Part shown: piece after piece, positions 1 to 11,089 of the stretch
Layout of the letters: every line of letters starts with the position of its first letter
Position numbering within the stretch: position 1 is the first letter of the stretch
Assembly (NCBI RefSeq): GCF_022397955.1
Contig: NZ_JAKEUQ010000003.1
Location: 64,499 to 128,498, forward strand
Source: Vibrio sp. Isolate32
Lineage (GTDB): Bacteria; Pseudomonadota; Gammaproteobacteria; Enterobacterales; Vibrionaceae
DNA: 64,000 bases
Reading direction: 5' to 3'
Translations under genes and position numbers: made by a program
Notes under the pieces: generated by a model
What the model was told of the DNA's origin: nothing
Seen by the model: only the letters and a program-made list of their open reading frames with translations
The model's database searches: none

Positions 1-50
1 TTGCGGCTTTCTTATTATCCCTATTCAAAGAGTTTAGTCACACCAAGCCT

Positions 51-1844
51 ATGAAGCACATTCGTAATTTTTCGATTATCGCCCACATCGACCACGGTAA
101 GTCGACCCTTTCTGACCGCTTAATCCAAGTTTGTGGGGGATTAAGTGAACGTGAGATGGCAGCTCAAGTCCTCGATTCTATGGATATAGAACGCGAGCGT
201 GGTATTACAATTAAAGCGCAAAGTGTGACTTTAGATTACAAAGCTAAAGATGGTGAAACTTACCAACTTAACTTTATCGACACTCCTGGACACGTAGACT
301 TCTCTTACGAAGTATCTCGTTCTCTAGCGGCTTGTGAAGGCGCACTACTTGTAGTGGATGCTGGCCAAGGTGTTGAAGCACAAACTTTAGCAAACTGTTA
401 CACAGCAATCGAAATGGAACTGGAAGTAGTGCCAATCTTGAACAAGATTGACTTACCTGCAGCTGAACCAGAACGTGTTGCTGAAGAGATCGAAGAGATC
501 GTAGGTATCGATGCGATGGAAGCGACTCGCTGTTCTGCTAAAACAGGTTTGGGTGTTGATGATGTACTAGAAAACATCGTAACAGCTATTCCACCACCGG
601 AAGGTGATCCTGAAGCGCCTCTACAAGCTTTGATCATTGACTCTTGGTTTGATAACTACCTTGGCGTAGTTTCTTTGGTTCGTATCAAGAACGGTACGCT
701 GAAGAAGAACGACAAGATCAAAGTAATGTCGACAGACCAAGTATGGGGTGTTGACCGTCTAGGTATCTTCACGCCTAAGCAAATCGACACTACAGAGCTA
801 AATACTGGCGAAGTAGGTTGGGTTGTTTGTGGTATTAAAGACATCCTAGGTGCACCAGTTGGTGATACGTTGACGCTTGCGAAAGGCGGCAGCACTGAAC
901 GTCTTCCTGGTTTCCAAAAAGTGAAGCCTCAGGTATACGCAGGTCTATTCCCTGTATCATCTGATGACTACGAAAACTTCCGTGACGCATTAGGCAAACT
1001 AAGCCTAAACGATGCATCACTGTTCTTTGAACCAGAAAGTTCAGCAGCACTTGGTTTTGGTTTCCGTTGTGGCTTCTTAGGAATGCTTCACATGGAGATC
1101 ATCCAAGAGCGTCTAGAGCGTGAATACGACCTAGACCTAATCACAACTGCTCCAACAGTAGTGTATGAAGTTGTAAAAACAGATAAAACGGTTCTTTACG
1201 TTGATAGCCCAGCTAAACTGCCAGCGGTTAATGACCTAGACGAAATTCGTGAACCAATTGCACGCTGTAATATTCTGGTACCTTCGGATTACCTAGGTAA
1301 CGTAATCACACTGTGTGTTGAGAAGCGTGGCGTACAAGTAGACATGGTTTACCACGGTAACCAAGTTGCGGTGACATACGACCTTCCTATGGCTGAAGTA
1401 GTTCTAGACTTCTTCGACCGTCTGAAGTCAACGTCTCGCGGTTATGCATCATTGGATTACAACTTCCAACGCTACGCGCCATCAAACATGGTACGTGTAG
1501 ACGTATTGCTGAATGGCGAAACCGTTGATGCACTTGCAATCATTACGCATAAAGATATTTCGCAGTCTCGTGGCCGTCTATTGGTAGAGAAGATGAAAGA
1601 ATTCATCCCTCGTCAGATGTTCGATATCGCGATTCAAGCAGCGATTGGTAACCACATCATTGCTCGTTCTACAGTGAAACAACTGCGTAAGAACGTAATC
1701 GCAAAATGTTACGGTGGTGATATCAGTCGTAAGAAGAAACTTCTTAAGAAACAGAAAGAAGGTAAGAAGCGTATGAAGCAGATCGGTAACGTTGAACTGC
1801 CTCAAGAAGCTTTCCTTGCAATCCTTCACGTTGGAAAAGATTAA
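51..1844 (+). CDS. lepA: Elongation factor 4 (LepA), ribosomal back-translocase GTPase
   Basis: LepA is a translational GTPase that binds the 70S ribosome and influences initiation and translocation; it acts in the cytoplasm and at the inner membrane. The 597-residue length is the family norm. The G1 P-loop AHIDHGKST is at residues 11-19 and G3 DTPGH at 77-81. The NKID G4 motif follows, and the lysine-rich C-terminal tail typical of LepA is present. It is the first gene of a plus-strand run, immediately before lepB as in E. coli. No strong Shine-Dalgarno is visible before the ATG, but the protein begins exactly as the family does. Identity is certain. Confidence 0.98.
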   Translation: MKHIRNFSIIAHIDHGKSTLSDRLIQVCGGLSEREMAAQVLDSMDIERERGITIKAQSVTLDYKAKDGETYQLNFIDTPGHVDFSYEVSRSLAACEGALLVVDAGQGVEAQTLANCYTAIEMELEVVPILNKIDLPAAEPERVAEEIEEIVGIDAMEATRCSAKTGLGVDDVLENIVTAIPPPEGDPEAPLQALIIDSWFDNYLGVVSLVRIKNGTLKKNDKIKVMSTDQVWGVDRLGIFTPKQIDTTELNTGEVGWVVCGIKDILGAPVGDTLTLAKGGSTERLPGFQKVKPQVYAGLFPVSSDDYENFRDALGKLSLNDASLFFEPESSAALGFGFRCGFLGMLHMEIIQERLEREYDLDLITTAPTVVYEVVKTDKTVLYVDSPAKLPAVNDLDEIREPIARCNILVPSDYLGNVITLCVEKRGVQVDMVYHGNQVAVTYDLPMAEVVLDFFDRLKSTSRGYASLDYNFQRYAPSNMVRVDVLLNGETVDALAIITHKDISQSRGRLLVEKMKEFIPRQMFDIAIQAAIGNHIIARSTVKQLRKNVIAKCYGGDISRKKKLLKKQKEGKKRMKQIGNVELPQEAFLAILHVGKD

Positions 1845-1870
1845 CTTTATCCAGCGGTAAACGAATAATT

Positions 1871-1915
1871 GAAAGTGGAAGAGTAGATCGCTATTCTTTC
1901 ACTTTCGTTATTTTT
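1871..1915 (+). terminator. Terminator-like hairpin between lepA and lepB
   Basis: A stem of about 16 pairs (1871-1886 with 1891-1906, a few G-U pairs, loop ATCG) is followed by GTTATTTTT. It lies between two genes usually co-transcribed, so it may only reduce readthrough. Confidence 0.6.
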
Positions 1916-1941
1916 AAAGAAATGAAATTTAAGGGATATCA

Positions 1942-2838
1942 ATGGCTAATACATTTTCGCTTATCTTAGTGATCGTAACTCTAGTGACCGGCATTGTATG
2001 GGCGTTGGAAAAGTTTGTGTGGGCGAAGAAGCGCCAGCAAAAGCTTGCTGACGTTGAAGCACAATCGAATGGCCTAGACGCTGAAACCAGCGCAAAAGTT
2101 ACGGCTCAGCCTTGGTGGGTTGAGAACAGTGTGTCCATTTTCCCGGTAATTGCATTTGTTTTGATCTTGCGTTCATTCATCTATGAACCGTTTCAAATCC
2201 CTTCTGGCTCGATGATGCCAACCCTTTTGGTTGGTGATTTCATCTTGGTAGAGAAGTACGCGTATGGTCTAAAAGATCCAGTATGGCGCACTCAATTGAT
2301 AGAAACAGGCAAGCCAGAACGTGGTGATTCAATCGTATTTAAGTACCCACCTCAACCAAACATCGACTACATTAAGCGTGTTGTTGGTATGCCTGGTGAC
2401 ACTATTCGCTACAGCAGTCGTAAAGAGATCTGTATTCAGGCGAAGGGTACAAGTAGCTGTGAACCAGTGAAACTAAGTCACGTTGAAGAGAGCCAATTTA
2501 TTCAAGATGGTGTGCCTCTGATTCAGCTGAACGAACAGCTTGGAGATGTTGAGCACCAAATTTTAGTTAACCCACTGCGTCGTGATCGTGTGCAAGCATA
2601 TCAGCCTCGCAATGGTGTTAACGAGTGGGTCGTTCCAGAAGGCCAGTACTTTGTGATGGGTGATAACCGTGATAACAGTGCCGATAGCCGTTATTGGGGC
2701 TTTGTCCCTGAAGCAAACCTTGTTGGTAAGGCCGTTGCTATTTGGATCAGTTTCGAGTTCGAACGTGGCTCAGACAGTGTACTTCCAACATGGATTCCTA
2801 CTGGTGTGCGTTTTAATCGCATCGGTGGGATTCATTAA
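1942..2838 (+). CDS. lepB: Signal peptidase I (leader peptidase)
   Basis: This integral membrane serine protease cleaves signal peptides from exported proteins on the periplasmic face. Two N-terminal membrane segments are visible (about residues 4-20 and 64-78). The catalytic serine is S90 in the PSGSMMPT motif and the general-base lysine is K145 in IDYIKRVVG, the Ser-Lys dyad positions of the family. The [12 protein letters not shown] box lies near residue 237. Length 298 aa is slightly shorter than E. coli LepB (324). The ATG follows an AAGGGA ribosome site. rnc lies directly downstream. Confidence 0.98.
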   Translation: MANTFSLILVIVTLVTGIVWALEKFVWAKKRQQKLADVEAQSNGLDAETSAKVTAQPWWVENSVSIFPVIAFVLILRSFIYEPFQIPSGSMMPTLLVGDFILVEKYAYGLKDPVWRTQLIETGKPERGDSIVFKYPPQPNIDYIKRVVGMPGDTIRYSSRKEICIQAKGTSSCEPVKLSHVEESQFIQDGVPLIQLNEQLGDVEHQILVNPLRRDRVQAYQPRNGVNEWVVPEGQYFVMGDNRDNSADSRYWGFVPEANLVGKAVAIWISFEFERGSDSVLPTWIPTGVRFNRIGGIH

Positions 2839-2864
2839 TCGATCAATTAACACATCGAGAGAGC

Positions 2865-3542
2865 ATGAATTCTCCAATTGATAAACTAGAGAGAAAGATT
2901 GGCTATCAGTTTAATGATGCCGATCTTATCCACTTGGCGCTGACTCACCGCAGCGCCGCAGGTAAACATAATGAACGTCTTGAGTTTCTGGGCGATTCAA
3001 TTTTAAGTTTTGTTATCGCTGATGATCTTTACCACCGTTTCCCTAAAGTAAACGAAGGTGATATGAGCCGCATGCGTGCAACATTAGTACGTGGTCATAC
3101 ATTGGCAGAACTAGGTCGTGAATTCGAACTAGGAGATTACTTAAAATTAGGTCCAGGTGAGTTGAAGAGTGGCGGTTTCCGTCGTGATTCTATTCTAGCG
3201 GATGCGGTTGAAGCGATCATCGGCGCTGTCTATTTAGATAGTGATACCGAGACGGTTCGCGGCATTATTTTAAGCTGGTACCAATCTCGCCTAGATGCTA
3301 TTCAGCCTGGAGTATCTCAAAAAGATCCGAAAACTCGCCTACAAGAGTTTTTGCAAGGTCGAAGAAATCCTCTACCTGTCTACACAGTGACTAATATTAA
3401 AGGTGAAGCACACAACCAAGAGTTTACGGTTGAGTGTGAAGTGGCAGGTGTGGATAAACCTGTTATCGGTAAAGGCACTAGCCGCCGCAAGGCAGAACAA
3501 GCGGCTGCTGAAACAGCATTAGAGCAACTAAGCAATGTCTGA
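2865..3542 (+). CDS. rnc: Ribonuclease III
   Basis: This double-strand-specific endoribonuclease matures rRNA precursors and processes structured mRNAs. The family signature [12 protein letters not shown] is at about residues 36-47, followed by the second acidic cluster ([13 protein letters not shown]). A C-terminal double-stranded RNA-binding domain occupies about residues 153-222. Length 225 aa matches the family (226 in E. coli). The 3' end overlaps the start of era by 8 bases, indicating translational coupling as in the classical rnc-era operon. Confidence 0.98.
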   Translation: MNSPIDKLERKIGYQFNDADLIHLALTHRSAAGKHNERLEFLGDSILSFVIADDLYHRFPKVNEGDMSRMRATLVRGHTLAELGREFELGDYLKLGPGELKSGGFRRDSILADAVEAIIGAVYLDSDTETVRGIILSWYQSRLDAIQPGVSQKDPKTRLQEFLQGRRNPLPVYTVTNIKGEAHNQEFTVECEVAGVDKPVIGKGTSRRKAEQAAAETALEQLSNV

Positions 3543-4506
3543 TAACAACCAAGATTTCGATATCGATGCATTCTTTTCATCTGATAGCAAAAAAACAGGC
3601 CTACCGGAAAACCAACACTGTGGCTTCATCGCTATTGTCGGTCGCCCAAACGTAGGTAAGTCGACGCTTCTGAACCATATTCTGGGTCAGAAGATTTCTA
3701 TTACATCACGTAAACCACAGACGACACGTCACCGTATTATGGGCGTTGAAACTGAGGGTGATTACCAAGCGATCTTTGTTGATACTCCTGGACTTCATAT
3801 TGAAGAAAAGCGTGCAATTAACCGCTTGATGAACCGTGCGGCGAACAGTTCACTGAGTGATGTGAACCTAGTATTCTTCCTTGTTGATGGTACTCACTGG
3901 ACTGACGACGATGAGATGGTTCTGAACAAACTGAAGAAGACTGACTTCCCAGTTGTACTTTGCATCAACAAAGTAGATAACGTTCAAGACCGTACTAACG
4001 TGATGCAGCACATGATGGAAGTCTCTAAGAAGATGGACTTCATTGACGTTGTGCCAATCTCAGCGAAGCAAGGTAAAAACATTGATGTACTGCGTAAGCA
4101 CGTACGTGAACATTTACCTAAAGCGACACACCACTTCCCGGAAGAATACGTGACAGATCGCTCGCAACGTTTTATGGCCTCTGAAATTATCCGTGAAAAG
4201 CTGATGCGCTTTACGGGTGATGAGCTACCTTACTCGGTAACGGTTGAAATTGAACGTTTCGATTACAACCCAGATAATGATGGCTTCCACATCAATGCAC
4301 TGATTCTTGTTGAGCGTACAGGTCAGAAGAAAATGGTGATTGGTAAAGCGGGCGAGAAGATCAAAACGATTGGTCGTGAAGCGCGTATCGATATGGAAGA
4401 GCTATTCGGCCGTAAGGTTTACCTAGAGACTTGGGTCAAGGTTAAATCTGGCTGGGCTGATGATGAGCGTGCACTTCGCTCGTTAGGCTACATCGACGAT
4501 CTATAA
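3535..4506 (+). CDS. era: GTPase Era, 16S rRNA/30S assembly factor
   Basis: Era binds the 3' end of 16S rRNA and couples 30S maturation to growth. G1 GRPNVGKS is at residues 36-43; DTPG (G3) and NKVD (G4) follow, and a C-terminal KH domain with the [13 protein letters not shown] loop binds RNA. At 323 aa it carries an acidic N-terminal extension of about 22 residues relative to the 301-aa E. coli protein. The start overlaps rnc by 8 bases, so the extended form is the one coupled to rnc. Confidence 0.98.
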   Translation: MSDNNQDFDIDAFFSSDSKKTGLPENQHCGFIAIVGRPNVGKSTLLNHILGQKISITSRKPQTTRHRIMGVETEGDYQAIFVDTPGLHIEEKRAINRLMNRAANSSLSDVNLVFFLVDGTHWTDDDEMVLNKLKKTDFPVVLCINKVDNVQDRTNVMQHMMEVSKKMDFIDVVPISAKQGKNIDVLRKHVREHLPKATHHFPEEYVTDRSQRFMASEIIREKLMRFTGDELPYSVTVEIERFDYNPDNDGFHINALILVERTGQKKMVIGKAGEKIKTIGREARIDMEELFGRKVYLETWVKVKSGWADDERALRSLGYIDDL

Positions 4507-4558
4507 TATATTGAACGTCACTTTCTGAGATTAAGAAAGTTGAACTGAAGATAAATCC

Positions 4559-4586
4559 AAGAGAGAGTGCGAACTCTCTCTTTTTG
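4559..4586 (+). terminator. Terminator-like hairpin between era and recO
   Basis: GAGAGAGT and ACTCTCTC pair around a GCGA loop (4561-4580), followed by five T residues. It stands inside what is usually one operon, so it is probably a partial terminator setting recO/pdxJ/acpS levels. Confidence 0.65.
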
Positions 4587-4608
4587 TATCTGTAATAAGG
4601 GTAAGTGA

Positions 4609-5337
4609 TTGAGCGAAGGGTTACAGCGATGCTTTGTGTTGCACCGTCGACCATACAGTGAGTCGAGCCTGATCTTGGACGTCTTCAGTGAAGAGTTCGG
4701 TCGGGTGACGTTGATGTCTAAAGGTGCTCGCAGCAAGCGTTCTAATTTGAAAGGGGCATTACAACCTTTTACGCCGCTACTGCTTAAGTGGTCTGGTAAT
4801 GGTTCGATGAAAACCTTACGCCAAGCTGAACCTATTAGCTTGGGGCTTCCTCTCGCCGGTATTAATCTGTATTCAGCCATGTATGTGAACGAGCTAATAG
4901 GCCGTGTATTGATGGCGGAAGTACCGATGCCTGCACTTTTTCACGACTATCTTCATGCTTTAACAGAGCTGGCGCATAATGAAAATCCTGAGCCAGCGCT
5001 GCGTCGTTTTGAGTTGGCTCTATTATCCGCTATGGGTTATGGCGTTGACTTTTTACACTGCGCAGGCACTGGTGAAGCGATTGACCCGAGCATGACTTAT
5101 CGCTATCGAGAGCAGAAAGGTTTCATCGCTTCGGTACGTCGAGACAACCTGACTTTTATGGGCGATGAACTTATCGCAATCAGTGAACGTCGGTTTATCA
5201 CTAAAGAGCAGTTAAAAGCGGCAAAACGCTTTACACGCATAGCCTTAAAGCCGTATCTTGGCGGCAAACCATTAAAAAGTAGAGAGCTATTTATGCCAAC
5301 AATAGCCCTCTCTAGAGCACGGAGTATTGGAAAATGA
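4609..5337 (+). CDS. recO: DNA repair protein RecO
   Basis: RecO acts in the RecF pathway, annealing single strands and helping RecR load RecA onto SSB-coated DNA. The 242-aa protein has the N-terminal OB-fold ([17 protein letters not shown] near residues 12-28) and the helical C-terminal domain. The start is a TTG preceded by TAAGGGTAAG; the nearby GTG at 4605 is in another frame. The 3' end overlaps pdxJ by 4 bases (ATGA), implying coupled translation. Confidence 0.95.
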   Translation: MSEGLQRCFVLHRRPYSESSLILDVFSEEFGRVTLMSKGARSKRSNLKGALQPFTPLLLKWSGNGSMKTLRQAEPISLGLPLAGINLYSAMYVNELIGRVLMAEVPMPALFHDYLHALTELAHNENPEPALRRFELALLSAMGYGVDFLHCAGTGEAIDPSMTYRYREQKGFIASVRRDNLTFMGDELIAISERRFITKEQLKAAKRFTRIALKPYLGGKPLKSRELFMPTIALSRARSIGK

Positions 5338-6071
5338 GCTCAATTCTTTTAGGCGTTAATATCGACCATATTGCAACACTACGTAATGCACGTGGTACTA
5401 AATACCCAGATCCAGTACACGCAGCTGAAATTGCTGAGCGTGCTGGTGCTGACGGTATTACAATTCACCTACGTGAAGACCGTCGTCATATCGTTGACCG
5501 CGATGTGCGTATTCTGGCTGAAACTATCCAAACTCGTATGAACTTAGAGATGGCTGTGACGGACGAGATGGTTCAAATTGCCCTTGATACTAATCCTGAG
5601 TTTGTTTGTCTGGTTCCTGAGAAGCGTGAAGAGCTGACGACTGAAGGCGGCTTGGACGTTGTGGGTCAACTTGAAAAGATCAAAGCGGCGACGGAAAAAC
5701 TGTCTGCTGCTGGCATTAAGGTATCTCTGTTTATCGATGCTGATCGTGAGCAAATCGATGCAGCAAAAGCGTGTGGCGCACCGTTCATTGAGCTGCACAC
5801 TGGCCATTATGCCGATGCGAAAACAGAAGAGGATCAACAAGATGAGCTGAAAAAGATTGCTGCAGGCGCAAGTTACGCAGACGATCTTGGTATCACCGTC
5901 AATGCTGGCCATGGTCTGACTTACCACAACGTAGCACCGATTGCGGCACTTCCAGAGATCTACGAGCTGAACATCGGTCACTCGATCATGGGACGCGCAG
6001 TGTTTGATGGTTTGAACAAAGCCGTTGCAGACATGAAAGCCGTGATGGAAACAGCACGCAACAACGTTTAG
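5334..6071 (+). CDS. pdxJ: Pyridoxine 5'-phosphate synthase
   Basis: PdxJ condenses 1-deoxy-D-xylulose 5-phosphate with 3-amino-2-oxopropyl phosphate to form pyridoxine 5'-phosphate, the last ring-closing step of de novo vitamin B6 synthesis. The TIM-barrel protein begins with the conserved [17 protein letters not shown] segment. It contains the family histidines ([20 protein letters not shown]) and the NAGHGL phosphate-binding loop. Length 245 aa is normal. The recO-pdxJ-acpS order matches E. coli. Confidence 0.98.
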   Translation: MSSILLGVNIDHIATLRNARGTKYPDPVHAAEIAERAGADGITIHLREDRRHIVDRDVRILAETIQTRMNLEMAVTDEMVQIALDTNPEFVCLVPEKREELTTEGGLDVVGQLEKIKAATEKLSAAGIKVSLFIDADREQIDAAKACGAPFIELHTGHYADAKTEEDQQDELKKIAAGASYADDLGITVNAGHGLTYHNVAPIAALPEIYELNIGHSIMGRAVFDGLNKAVADMKAVMETARNNV

Positions 6072-6150
6072 TTTTCTAAACAGTAAGCGTTAAGTCTTAA
6101 GCGACTAATTTAGTAGAATTAATAGATAGAAGTTTGGTAGTAGGGTAAAC

Positions 6151-6531
6151 ATGGCTGTTGTTGGATTAGGTACAGATATCGCAGAAATTGAACGTGTTGA
6201 AAAGGCATTGTCACGAAGTGGTGACGCTTTTGCTCAGCGTATTTTGACCGATGCTGAATTTGAAGTATTCCAGCAACTGAAGCAAAAAGGGCGTTACCTT
6301 GCAAAACGTTTTGCAGCCAAAGAAGCGGCATCTAAGGCGTTAGGCACGGGGATCGCGCTTGGTGTGACCTTCCACGACTTTGAGATTTCCAACGATGAGC
6401 ATGGCAAGCCAGTTCTGAGCCTGCATAAAAAAGCGCGTGAAATCGCAGAGGCGAATGGCACAACATCGATTCATCTGACTATCTCGGATGAGCGTCACTA
6501 CGCTGTGGCAACGGTGTTACTCGAATCGTAA
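6151..6531 (+). CDS. acpS: Holo-[acyl-carrier-protein] synthase
   Basis: AcpS transfers 4'-phosphopantetheine from CoA to a serine of acyl carrier protein, activating it for fatty acid synthesis. The 126-aa protein shows both family signatures: [16 protein letters not shown] near the N-terminus (metal-binding Asp) and the [18 protein letters not shown] helix. It is the last gene of the lepA-acpS run and ends at a strong bidirectional terminator facing barA. Confidence 0.97.
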   Translation: MAVVGLGTDIAEIERVEKALSRSGDAFAQRILTDAEFEVFQQLKQKGRYLAKRFAAKEAASKALGTGIALGVTFHDFEISNDEHGKPVLSLHKKAREIAEANGTTSIHLTISDERHYAVATVLLES

Positions 6532-6575
6532 ACAGATATCGCTACCTTATATCTAGTGTCCTAGGCTCTAGACAG

Positions 6576-6608
6576 AAAAAAGCAGAGCTCATGAACTCTG
6601 CTTTTTTA
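6576..6608. terminator. Bidirectional terminator between acpS and barA
   Basis: AGCAGAG(C/T)TC and GA(A/G)CTCTGCT pair (6581-6602), flanked by A-tracts on the left and T-tracts on the right. It can therefore end both acpS (plus) and barA (minus) transcripts. Confidence 0.85.
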
Positions 6609-6655
6609 TTAGTTGGTAAACTGTTTAACGAAGATTTGTGAGTAAGAAATATTCG

Positions 6656-9469
6656 CTAGGTCTTGGCTGGTTTTAAATAATGAATTGCTGTTGCTTGAAC
6701 CTTGTCTAATTCATCCTGAAGTTCAAAAAGCTCCGGTTCAATCTCTTCAACAGAAGTGCCTGAACGAAGTTCTTTCTCTATCGTCGCACATACCGATTTT
6801 AGCCTTGGTACACCGCTGTATGAGCTGCTGCCATGCATCTTGTGGATAATGTGTGTCAGCACTTCAACGGGGTAGTCACTGTCTTCTATCGCCTTGTCTG
6901 CTGCTTCATAAACTTCTGGAATAAAATCTACGAGCATTTGCAGCATGTCGCGAGCGAGGTCTTCTTTATTGGCGGCTTGTTTCAAAGCAGCTTGCCAATC
7001 AATGATGATGTTTTTGTGCTCGCTTGCTTCAATTTCTGACACTGAGCTGTTGTCTATTTCAACAGAGACAACTGGGTGGTCTGGATCTATTTTTTCAATG
7101 TGTTCAATCTCAGAGGTAGGGCTCCAATGAATAAGAACCTGTTGTAATACATGCTCTTCAATGGGTTTTGTTAGGTAGTCATCCATACCGGCTTCAAGTA
7201 GTCGATCACGCTCCCCCATCATTGCATGCGCAGTGACGGCAATCACCGGCGTGTTTGCATTGTTCGCCAACGCCTTAATTTTTTGGCACGCGGTTACACC
7301 GTCCATCTGCGGCATTTGAATATCCATAAAAATGACATCAAATGGTGTCTCTGTCGCTTTGTCGATAGCTTTCTGACCACTCGTACAACTGATAACTGTC
7401 TCTACGCGCTCTTTTAGCAGCGCAGTAATCAGTTTAAGGTTGGCAGGGTTATCATCGACCGCCAATACCGTAAGCGGTAGTTTCTCTTCTGAATGTGTTT
7501 CAATCGCTGGTGTAATCAAGGTTGGCGCTTGGTTCGACACCAGAGTTTGCAGCAGCTTCTTACGTGAAAGAGGTTTGGTGATGCATTGGACATCGACTTC
7601 TTTCATTAATTGTTCACCAAGTGCGAGCTCAGTACTTGGTGTACCTATAATTACGTTCTGAGCAATTTTCTTCGCGCCAATTGCCCAGCCGCTGACCGTA
7701 TCAAACCGATAATCTTGGTTAGCTGCGAGGTTCAGCAGTACGTAGTCGTACGAAGTCGATTCGTCAGGCATCACCGAACGGTAGGTAACGACTAAGCCTT
7801 CTTGGGTCAGGATTTGTTGAGTAATCGAAGCTGCTTGCATGTTTGGCTCGATAAGCAGTAGTTGCTTGTCTTGCAGGCATTGAGTCTCAATTAGCTCTGT
7901 CATCGGCATATCAGTGGTTGATAGCCTTAGCGTAAACCAGAAAGTTGAACCTTGGTGTAGGCGACTGGTTAGGCTGATCTCACCGCCCATTTGACTCACA
8001 AGTTTCTGGGTGATAACCAGACCTAGACCTGTACCACCATAGCGACGAGAGATACTTGCATCTGCTTGGCTGAAGGCTTGGAATAGCTGGGCTTGCTGAC
8101 GCTCAGATATACCAATACCCGTATCACGAACCATGAACTGTAGTTCGATGTTGTCTTCGCTTTGTGAACGTAATTCAACGCTAATATCGATGTTACCACG
8201 CTCGGTAAACTTGATTGAGTTACCCACTAGGTTAGTGAGAATTTGTTGAATACGTAATGGATCGCCAACAACGCCTGCAGGCACTTTTGGATCAATCTTA
8301 AGTGTAAGTTCTAGGCCTTTCTCATGAGCGTTGGTCGCTTGTAGGTTCACTACCTCTTCTAAGCTCGCTTGGAACTCAAATGGAATGTTTTCTAGCGCAA
8401 GTTTACCGGCTTCAAGTTTCGAGAAGTCCAAGATATCGTTGATGATACTGAGTAGGTTATTCGCAGAGCGTTCAATAGTCTGTAGGTAATCGGTTTGACT
8501 GTTCGATAGGTGTGTTTTAAGCATTTGGCGAGTAAAGCCAATCACACCGTTAAGTGGTGTTCTTAGCTCGTGAGACATGTTTGCCAAGAACTCAGACTTA
8601 ACTCGTGCCGCTTCTTGTGCACGTTTTTTCGCAATGTCTAACTCAACGTTTTGAATCTCTAGCTGCTCAAGAGTTTCACGCAGATCCGAAGTGGCTTGGT
8701 CGATACTGTGCTGCATCTCGACGTGATATTCCGACAGCGATACTGCCATCGCGTTGATACCGTTTTTCAGTGAGTCTAACTCACCGTGCATTTTGCCTTC
8801 GATACGGACATCTAAGTGACCACGACGAATTCGGTCAACCATGTTCTTCATGTGAGTGATCGGTTGAGTCACATCGTGCATCAAGCGGAAAGCGAATACA
8901 CCAGAAAGGCCTAGCCCAAGAATTAGCACTAAGAAGGCAGAGAACACTTCTTGATATTGCTGCAAACGAAGTGAAGAAAGGTCCAACTCAATTGCAATAT
9001 AACCAATCGCTTGGTTTGCTTGAGACTGGCCGTTAGCCGAGTTGATGTACTGGCCTTCTGAAATAATCGGAGTTCGAAGAATCAGTGTGTTATCGATTAG
9101 GTCAGAAGAGCTTAAATGTGGAATCGGTTTATCTTTTGGATAAGTCAGGCTTTCGAAATCAGGGTGGAAGTTTGAGGTTACAAACAATTCATGACGCTCA
9201 TCGAACACCGCGATACTGCGTACCAACTTAGAGTTCTTTCGATGTGCATAGCTAATTAGCTGACGAACAGACTCTCGGCTTTCGAGTTGCATGCCAGATT
9301 CACTCGCAATTGCCAGTGGTTCAATGATGCTAGTACCTGTGTTCACCACTTGACCTTCAAGGTCTTGATAGCGGTTAAATGAGAAAAATGCACTCAATAG
9401 CAGCCCAATAATCAGGGTTGGAGCTAGAGTTAAGGTAATTACACGGGCTCTTAAGCCATATCTGGTCAT
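6656..9469 (-). CDS. barA: Hybrid sensor histidine kinase BarA (VarS in Vibrio)
   Basis: This inner-membrane sensor feeds the UvrY/VarA response regulator, which drives the Csr small RNAs that titrate CsrA. Visible parts of the 937-aa protein are a membrane segment at about 11-30, a periplasmic sensor region at 31-172, a second membrane segment at about 176-194 and a HAMP linker. The HisKA domain has phospho-acceptor H300 (MSHELRTPLNG), followed by the ATPase domain (DTGIGI, GGTGLGL). A degenerate receiver-like segment spans about 535-640, the true receiver has D716 (FMDIQMPQMDG), and the C-terminal Hpt domain has H879. This gives a complete His-Asp-His relay. It is divergent from rlmD, as in E. 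coli. The cognate csrA lies at 32819 in this window. Confidence 0.95.
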   Translation of the reverse strand: MTRYGLRARVITLTLAPTLIIGLLLSAFFSFNRYQDLEGQVVNTGTSIIEPLAIASESGMQLESRESVRQLISYAHRKNSKLVRSIAVFDERHELFVTSNFHPDFESLTYPKDKPIPHLSSSDLIDNTLILRTPIISEGQYINSANGQSQANQAIGYIAIELDLSSLRLQQYQEVFSAFLVLILGLGLSGVFAFRLMHDVTQPITHMKNMVDRIRRGHLDVRIEGKMHGELDSLKNGINAMAVSLSEYHVEMQHSIDQATSDLRETLEQLEIQNVELDIAKKRAQEAARVKSEFLANMSHELRTPLNGVIGFTRQMLKTHLSNSQTDYLQTIERSANNLLSIINDILDFSKLEAGKLALENIPFEFQASLEEVVNLQATNAHEKGLELTLKIDPKVPAGVVGDPLRIQQILTNLVGNSIKFTERGNIDISVELRSQSEDNIELQFMVRDTGIGISERQQAQLFQAFSQADASISRRYGGTGLGLVITQKLVSQMGGEISLTSRLHQGSTFWFTLRLSTTDMPMTELIETQCLQDKQLLLIEPNMQAASITQQILTQEGLVVTYRSVMPDESTSYDYVLLNLAANQDYRFDTVSGWAIGAKKIAQNVIIGTPSTELALGEQLMKEVDVQCITKPLSRKKLLQTLVSNQAPTLITPAIETHSEEKLPLTVLAVDDNPANLKLITALLKERVETVISCTSGQKAIDKATETPFDVIFMDIQMPQMDGVTACQKIKALANNANTPVIAVTAHAMMGERDRLLEAGMDDYLTKPIEEHVLQQVLIHWSPTSEIEHIEKIDPDHPVVSVEIDNSSVSEIEASEHKNIIIDWQAALKQAANKEDLARDMLQMLVDFIPEVYEAADKAIEDSDYPVEVLTHIIHKMHGSSSYSGVPRLKSVCATIEKELRSGTSVEEIEPELFELQDELDKVQATAIHYLKPAKT

Positions 9470-9634
9470 GTTCTTTAATTACATCGAGGTCTGGATATGG
9501 GAAAATAACGCACACAATGGCGGTTAAGTGAACGGTAAGCTTAATCAAAGCCGTGACGTTCGACAATGATTCCAAGACAGAATAGTGAGTCCTGGATACC
9601 AATTACTTATTAAAAGATACATTAGGCACAAGCA

Positions 9635-10975
9635 ATGGCACGTTTTTTCCAACCAAAAAAGAAAACTCAACTCGAGACCAAGCATCAATCGGTTTTGGTT
9701 GAACGAATGGATCACAATGGCGCTGGCATCGCTTATCAGAAAAACAAACCGGTTTTCATTGATGGTGCATTGCCTGGTGAACAGGTGGTTATTCAGCTTA
9801 CTGAGAGCAAAAGTAAGTTTGCACGCGCGAAACTCATCAAATTGCTGAAGCCAAGCGAGCAACGTCTAAAGCCTTTTTGTAAACACTTTAATCAGTGTGG
9901 CGGTTGTCATCTTCAGCACCTTGATTACCAGTCTCAGGTAGAACACAAGGCACAATCTCTTACGCACTTGATGAACCAATATAAGACGGATGAGACAGAG
10001 ATGGCTCAACCGATTGTTGGTGATGAAACTGGTTATCGTCGTCGTGCGCGTATCAGCTTGTTTGTTGATAAGAAAACGCACAAGCTTCAGTTCGGTTTTC
10101 GTAAGAAGCAGAGCAAGCAGATAGAAAACATCACAGCTTGTGCTGTGCTTGATCCTCGCCTAAATGTATTGCTGCCAAAGGTGAAAAATTTACTCAACAC
10201 TTTCAGCAACCTTACGTCTTTAGGACACGTTGAATTGGTATTGGGTGATACTGGCCCGGTAATGGTGTTACGCCATCTCAAGCCTTTGATTGAAAGAGAT
10301 GAGCAAGCATTGATTGCGTTGGCGAAAGAAGAAGGTTCGATACTGTACTCAATCCCAGAGACCGACAAGTTAGTTCGTCTGGTTGGTGATGCACCGAGTT
10401 ACAGCGAAACAGGCGTCACCTTACCTTTTGAGCCAAACCACTTTATTCAGGTGAACCAGAAGGTCAACCAGAAGATGGTGGCTCAAGCGATTGAATGGTT
10501 AGAACCTAAAGCGGATGAGCGAGTACTGGATCTGTTTTGTGGCTTAGGTAACTTCAGTCTGCCTATCGCTCAACAATCGGCGTTTGTGGTTGGTGTTGAA
10601 GGTGTCGATGAGATGGTTCAGCAAGCCACATCGAATGCCAAATTGAACCAGTTGAGTAACACCGAATTTTACCAAGCGAACCTTGAAGAAGACCTATCTG
10701 CACAAGCTTGGGCGAAAGAGAAATTTGATAAAATCTTACTGGACCCAGCTCGTGCTGGAGCGAGTGGTGTTGTTGATCAAATTTCAGCATTAGGAGCGAA
10801 GCGTGTGGTTTATGTTTCGTGTAATCCTGCTACTCTAGCTAGAGATTCAGAGAGCTTAGAAAAGCAAGGCTACCAATTAGCCAAACTTGGTATGTTGGAT
10901 ATGTTCCCACACACCAGCCATCTCGAATCGATGGCTCTCTTTATCAAGGCTCAAAGGCCCGTAAATAAGGCTTAA
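9635..10975 (+). CDS. rlmD: 23S rRNA (uracil-1939-C5)-methyltransferase RlmD
   Basis: RlmD (formerly RumA) uses S-adenosylmethionine to methylate U1939 of 23S rRNA. An N-terminal TRAM domain covers about residues 10-70. Four cysteines for a [4Fe-4S] cluster include [10 protein letters not shown] near residues 87-96. The SAM-binding [13 protein letters not shown] motif is near 300, and the catalytic cysteine sits in [12 protein letters not shown] near 400. Length 446 aa is close to E. coli (433). The barA|rlmD-relA arrangement is conserved in enterics. Confidence 0.96.
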   Translation: MARFFQPKKKTQLETKHQSVLVERMDHNGAGIAYQKNKPVFIDGALPGEQVVIQLTESKSKFARAKLIKLLKPSEQRLKPFCKHFNQCGGCHLQHLDYQSQVEHKAQSLTHLMNQYKTDETEMAQPIVGDETGYRRRARISLFVDKKTHKLQFGFRKKQSKQIENITACAVLDPRLNVLLPKVKNLLNTFSNLTSLGHVELVLGDTGPVMVLRHLKPLIERDEQALIALAKEEGSILYSIPETDKLVRLVGDAPSYSETGVTLPFEPNHFIQVNQKVNQKMVAQAIEWLEPKADERVLDLFCGLGNFSLPIAQQSAFVVGVEGVDEMVQQATSNAKLNQLSNTEFYQANLEEDLSAQAWAKEKFDKILLDPARAGASGVVDQISALGAKRVVYVSCNPATLARDSESLEKQGYQLAKLGMLDMFPHTSHLESMALFIKAQRPVNKA

Positions 10976-11014
10976 AAATGAATGACAAAGGCGCAGGGAC
11001 ACTTGCGCTGATAT

Positions 11015-11054
11015 CAATATGGTCGAACTAACTTGGAACCAGTTAGTCATATTG
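11015..11054. other. Interrupted palindrome upstream of relA
   Basis: CAATATG at 11015-11021 pairs with CATATTG at 11048-11054, and an inner ACTAACT pairs with AGTTAGT around TGGAACC. There is no T-run, so it is not a classical terminator. It could be a leader RNA structure or a protein-binding site about 35 bases before relA. Confidence 0.4.
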
Positions 11055-11089
11055 AATTGGGTATAAAACAGAATAACTAGGAAGGCACG

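Noticed and set aside
2660..2881. 73-codon frame overlapping the end of lepB
   Set aside because: It lies in another frame of lepB, which is a confident gene, and has no ribosome site.
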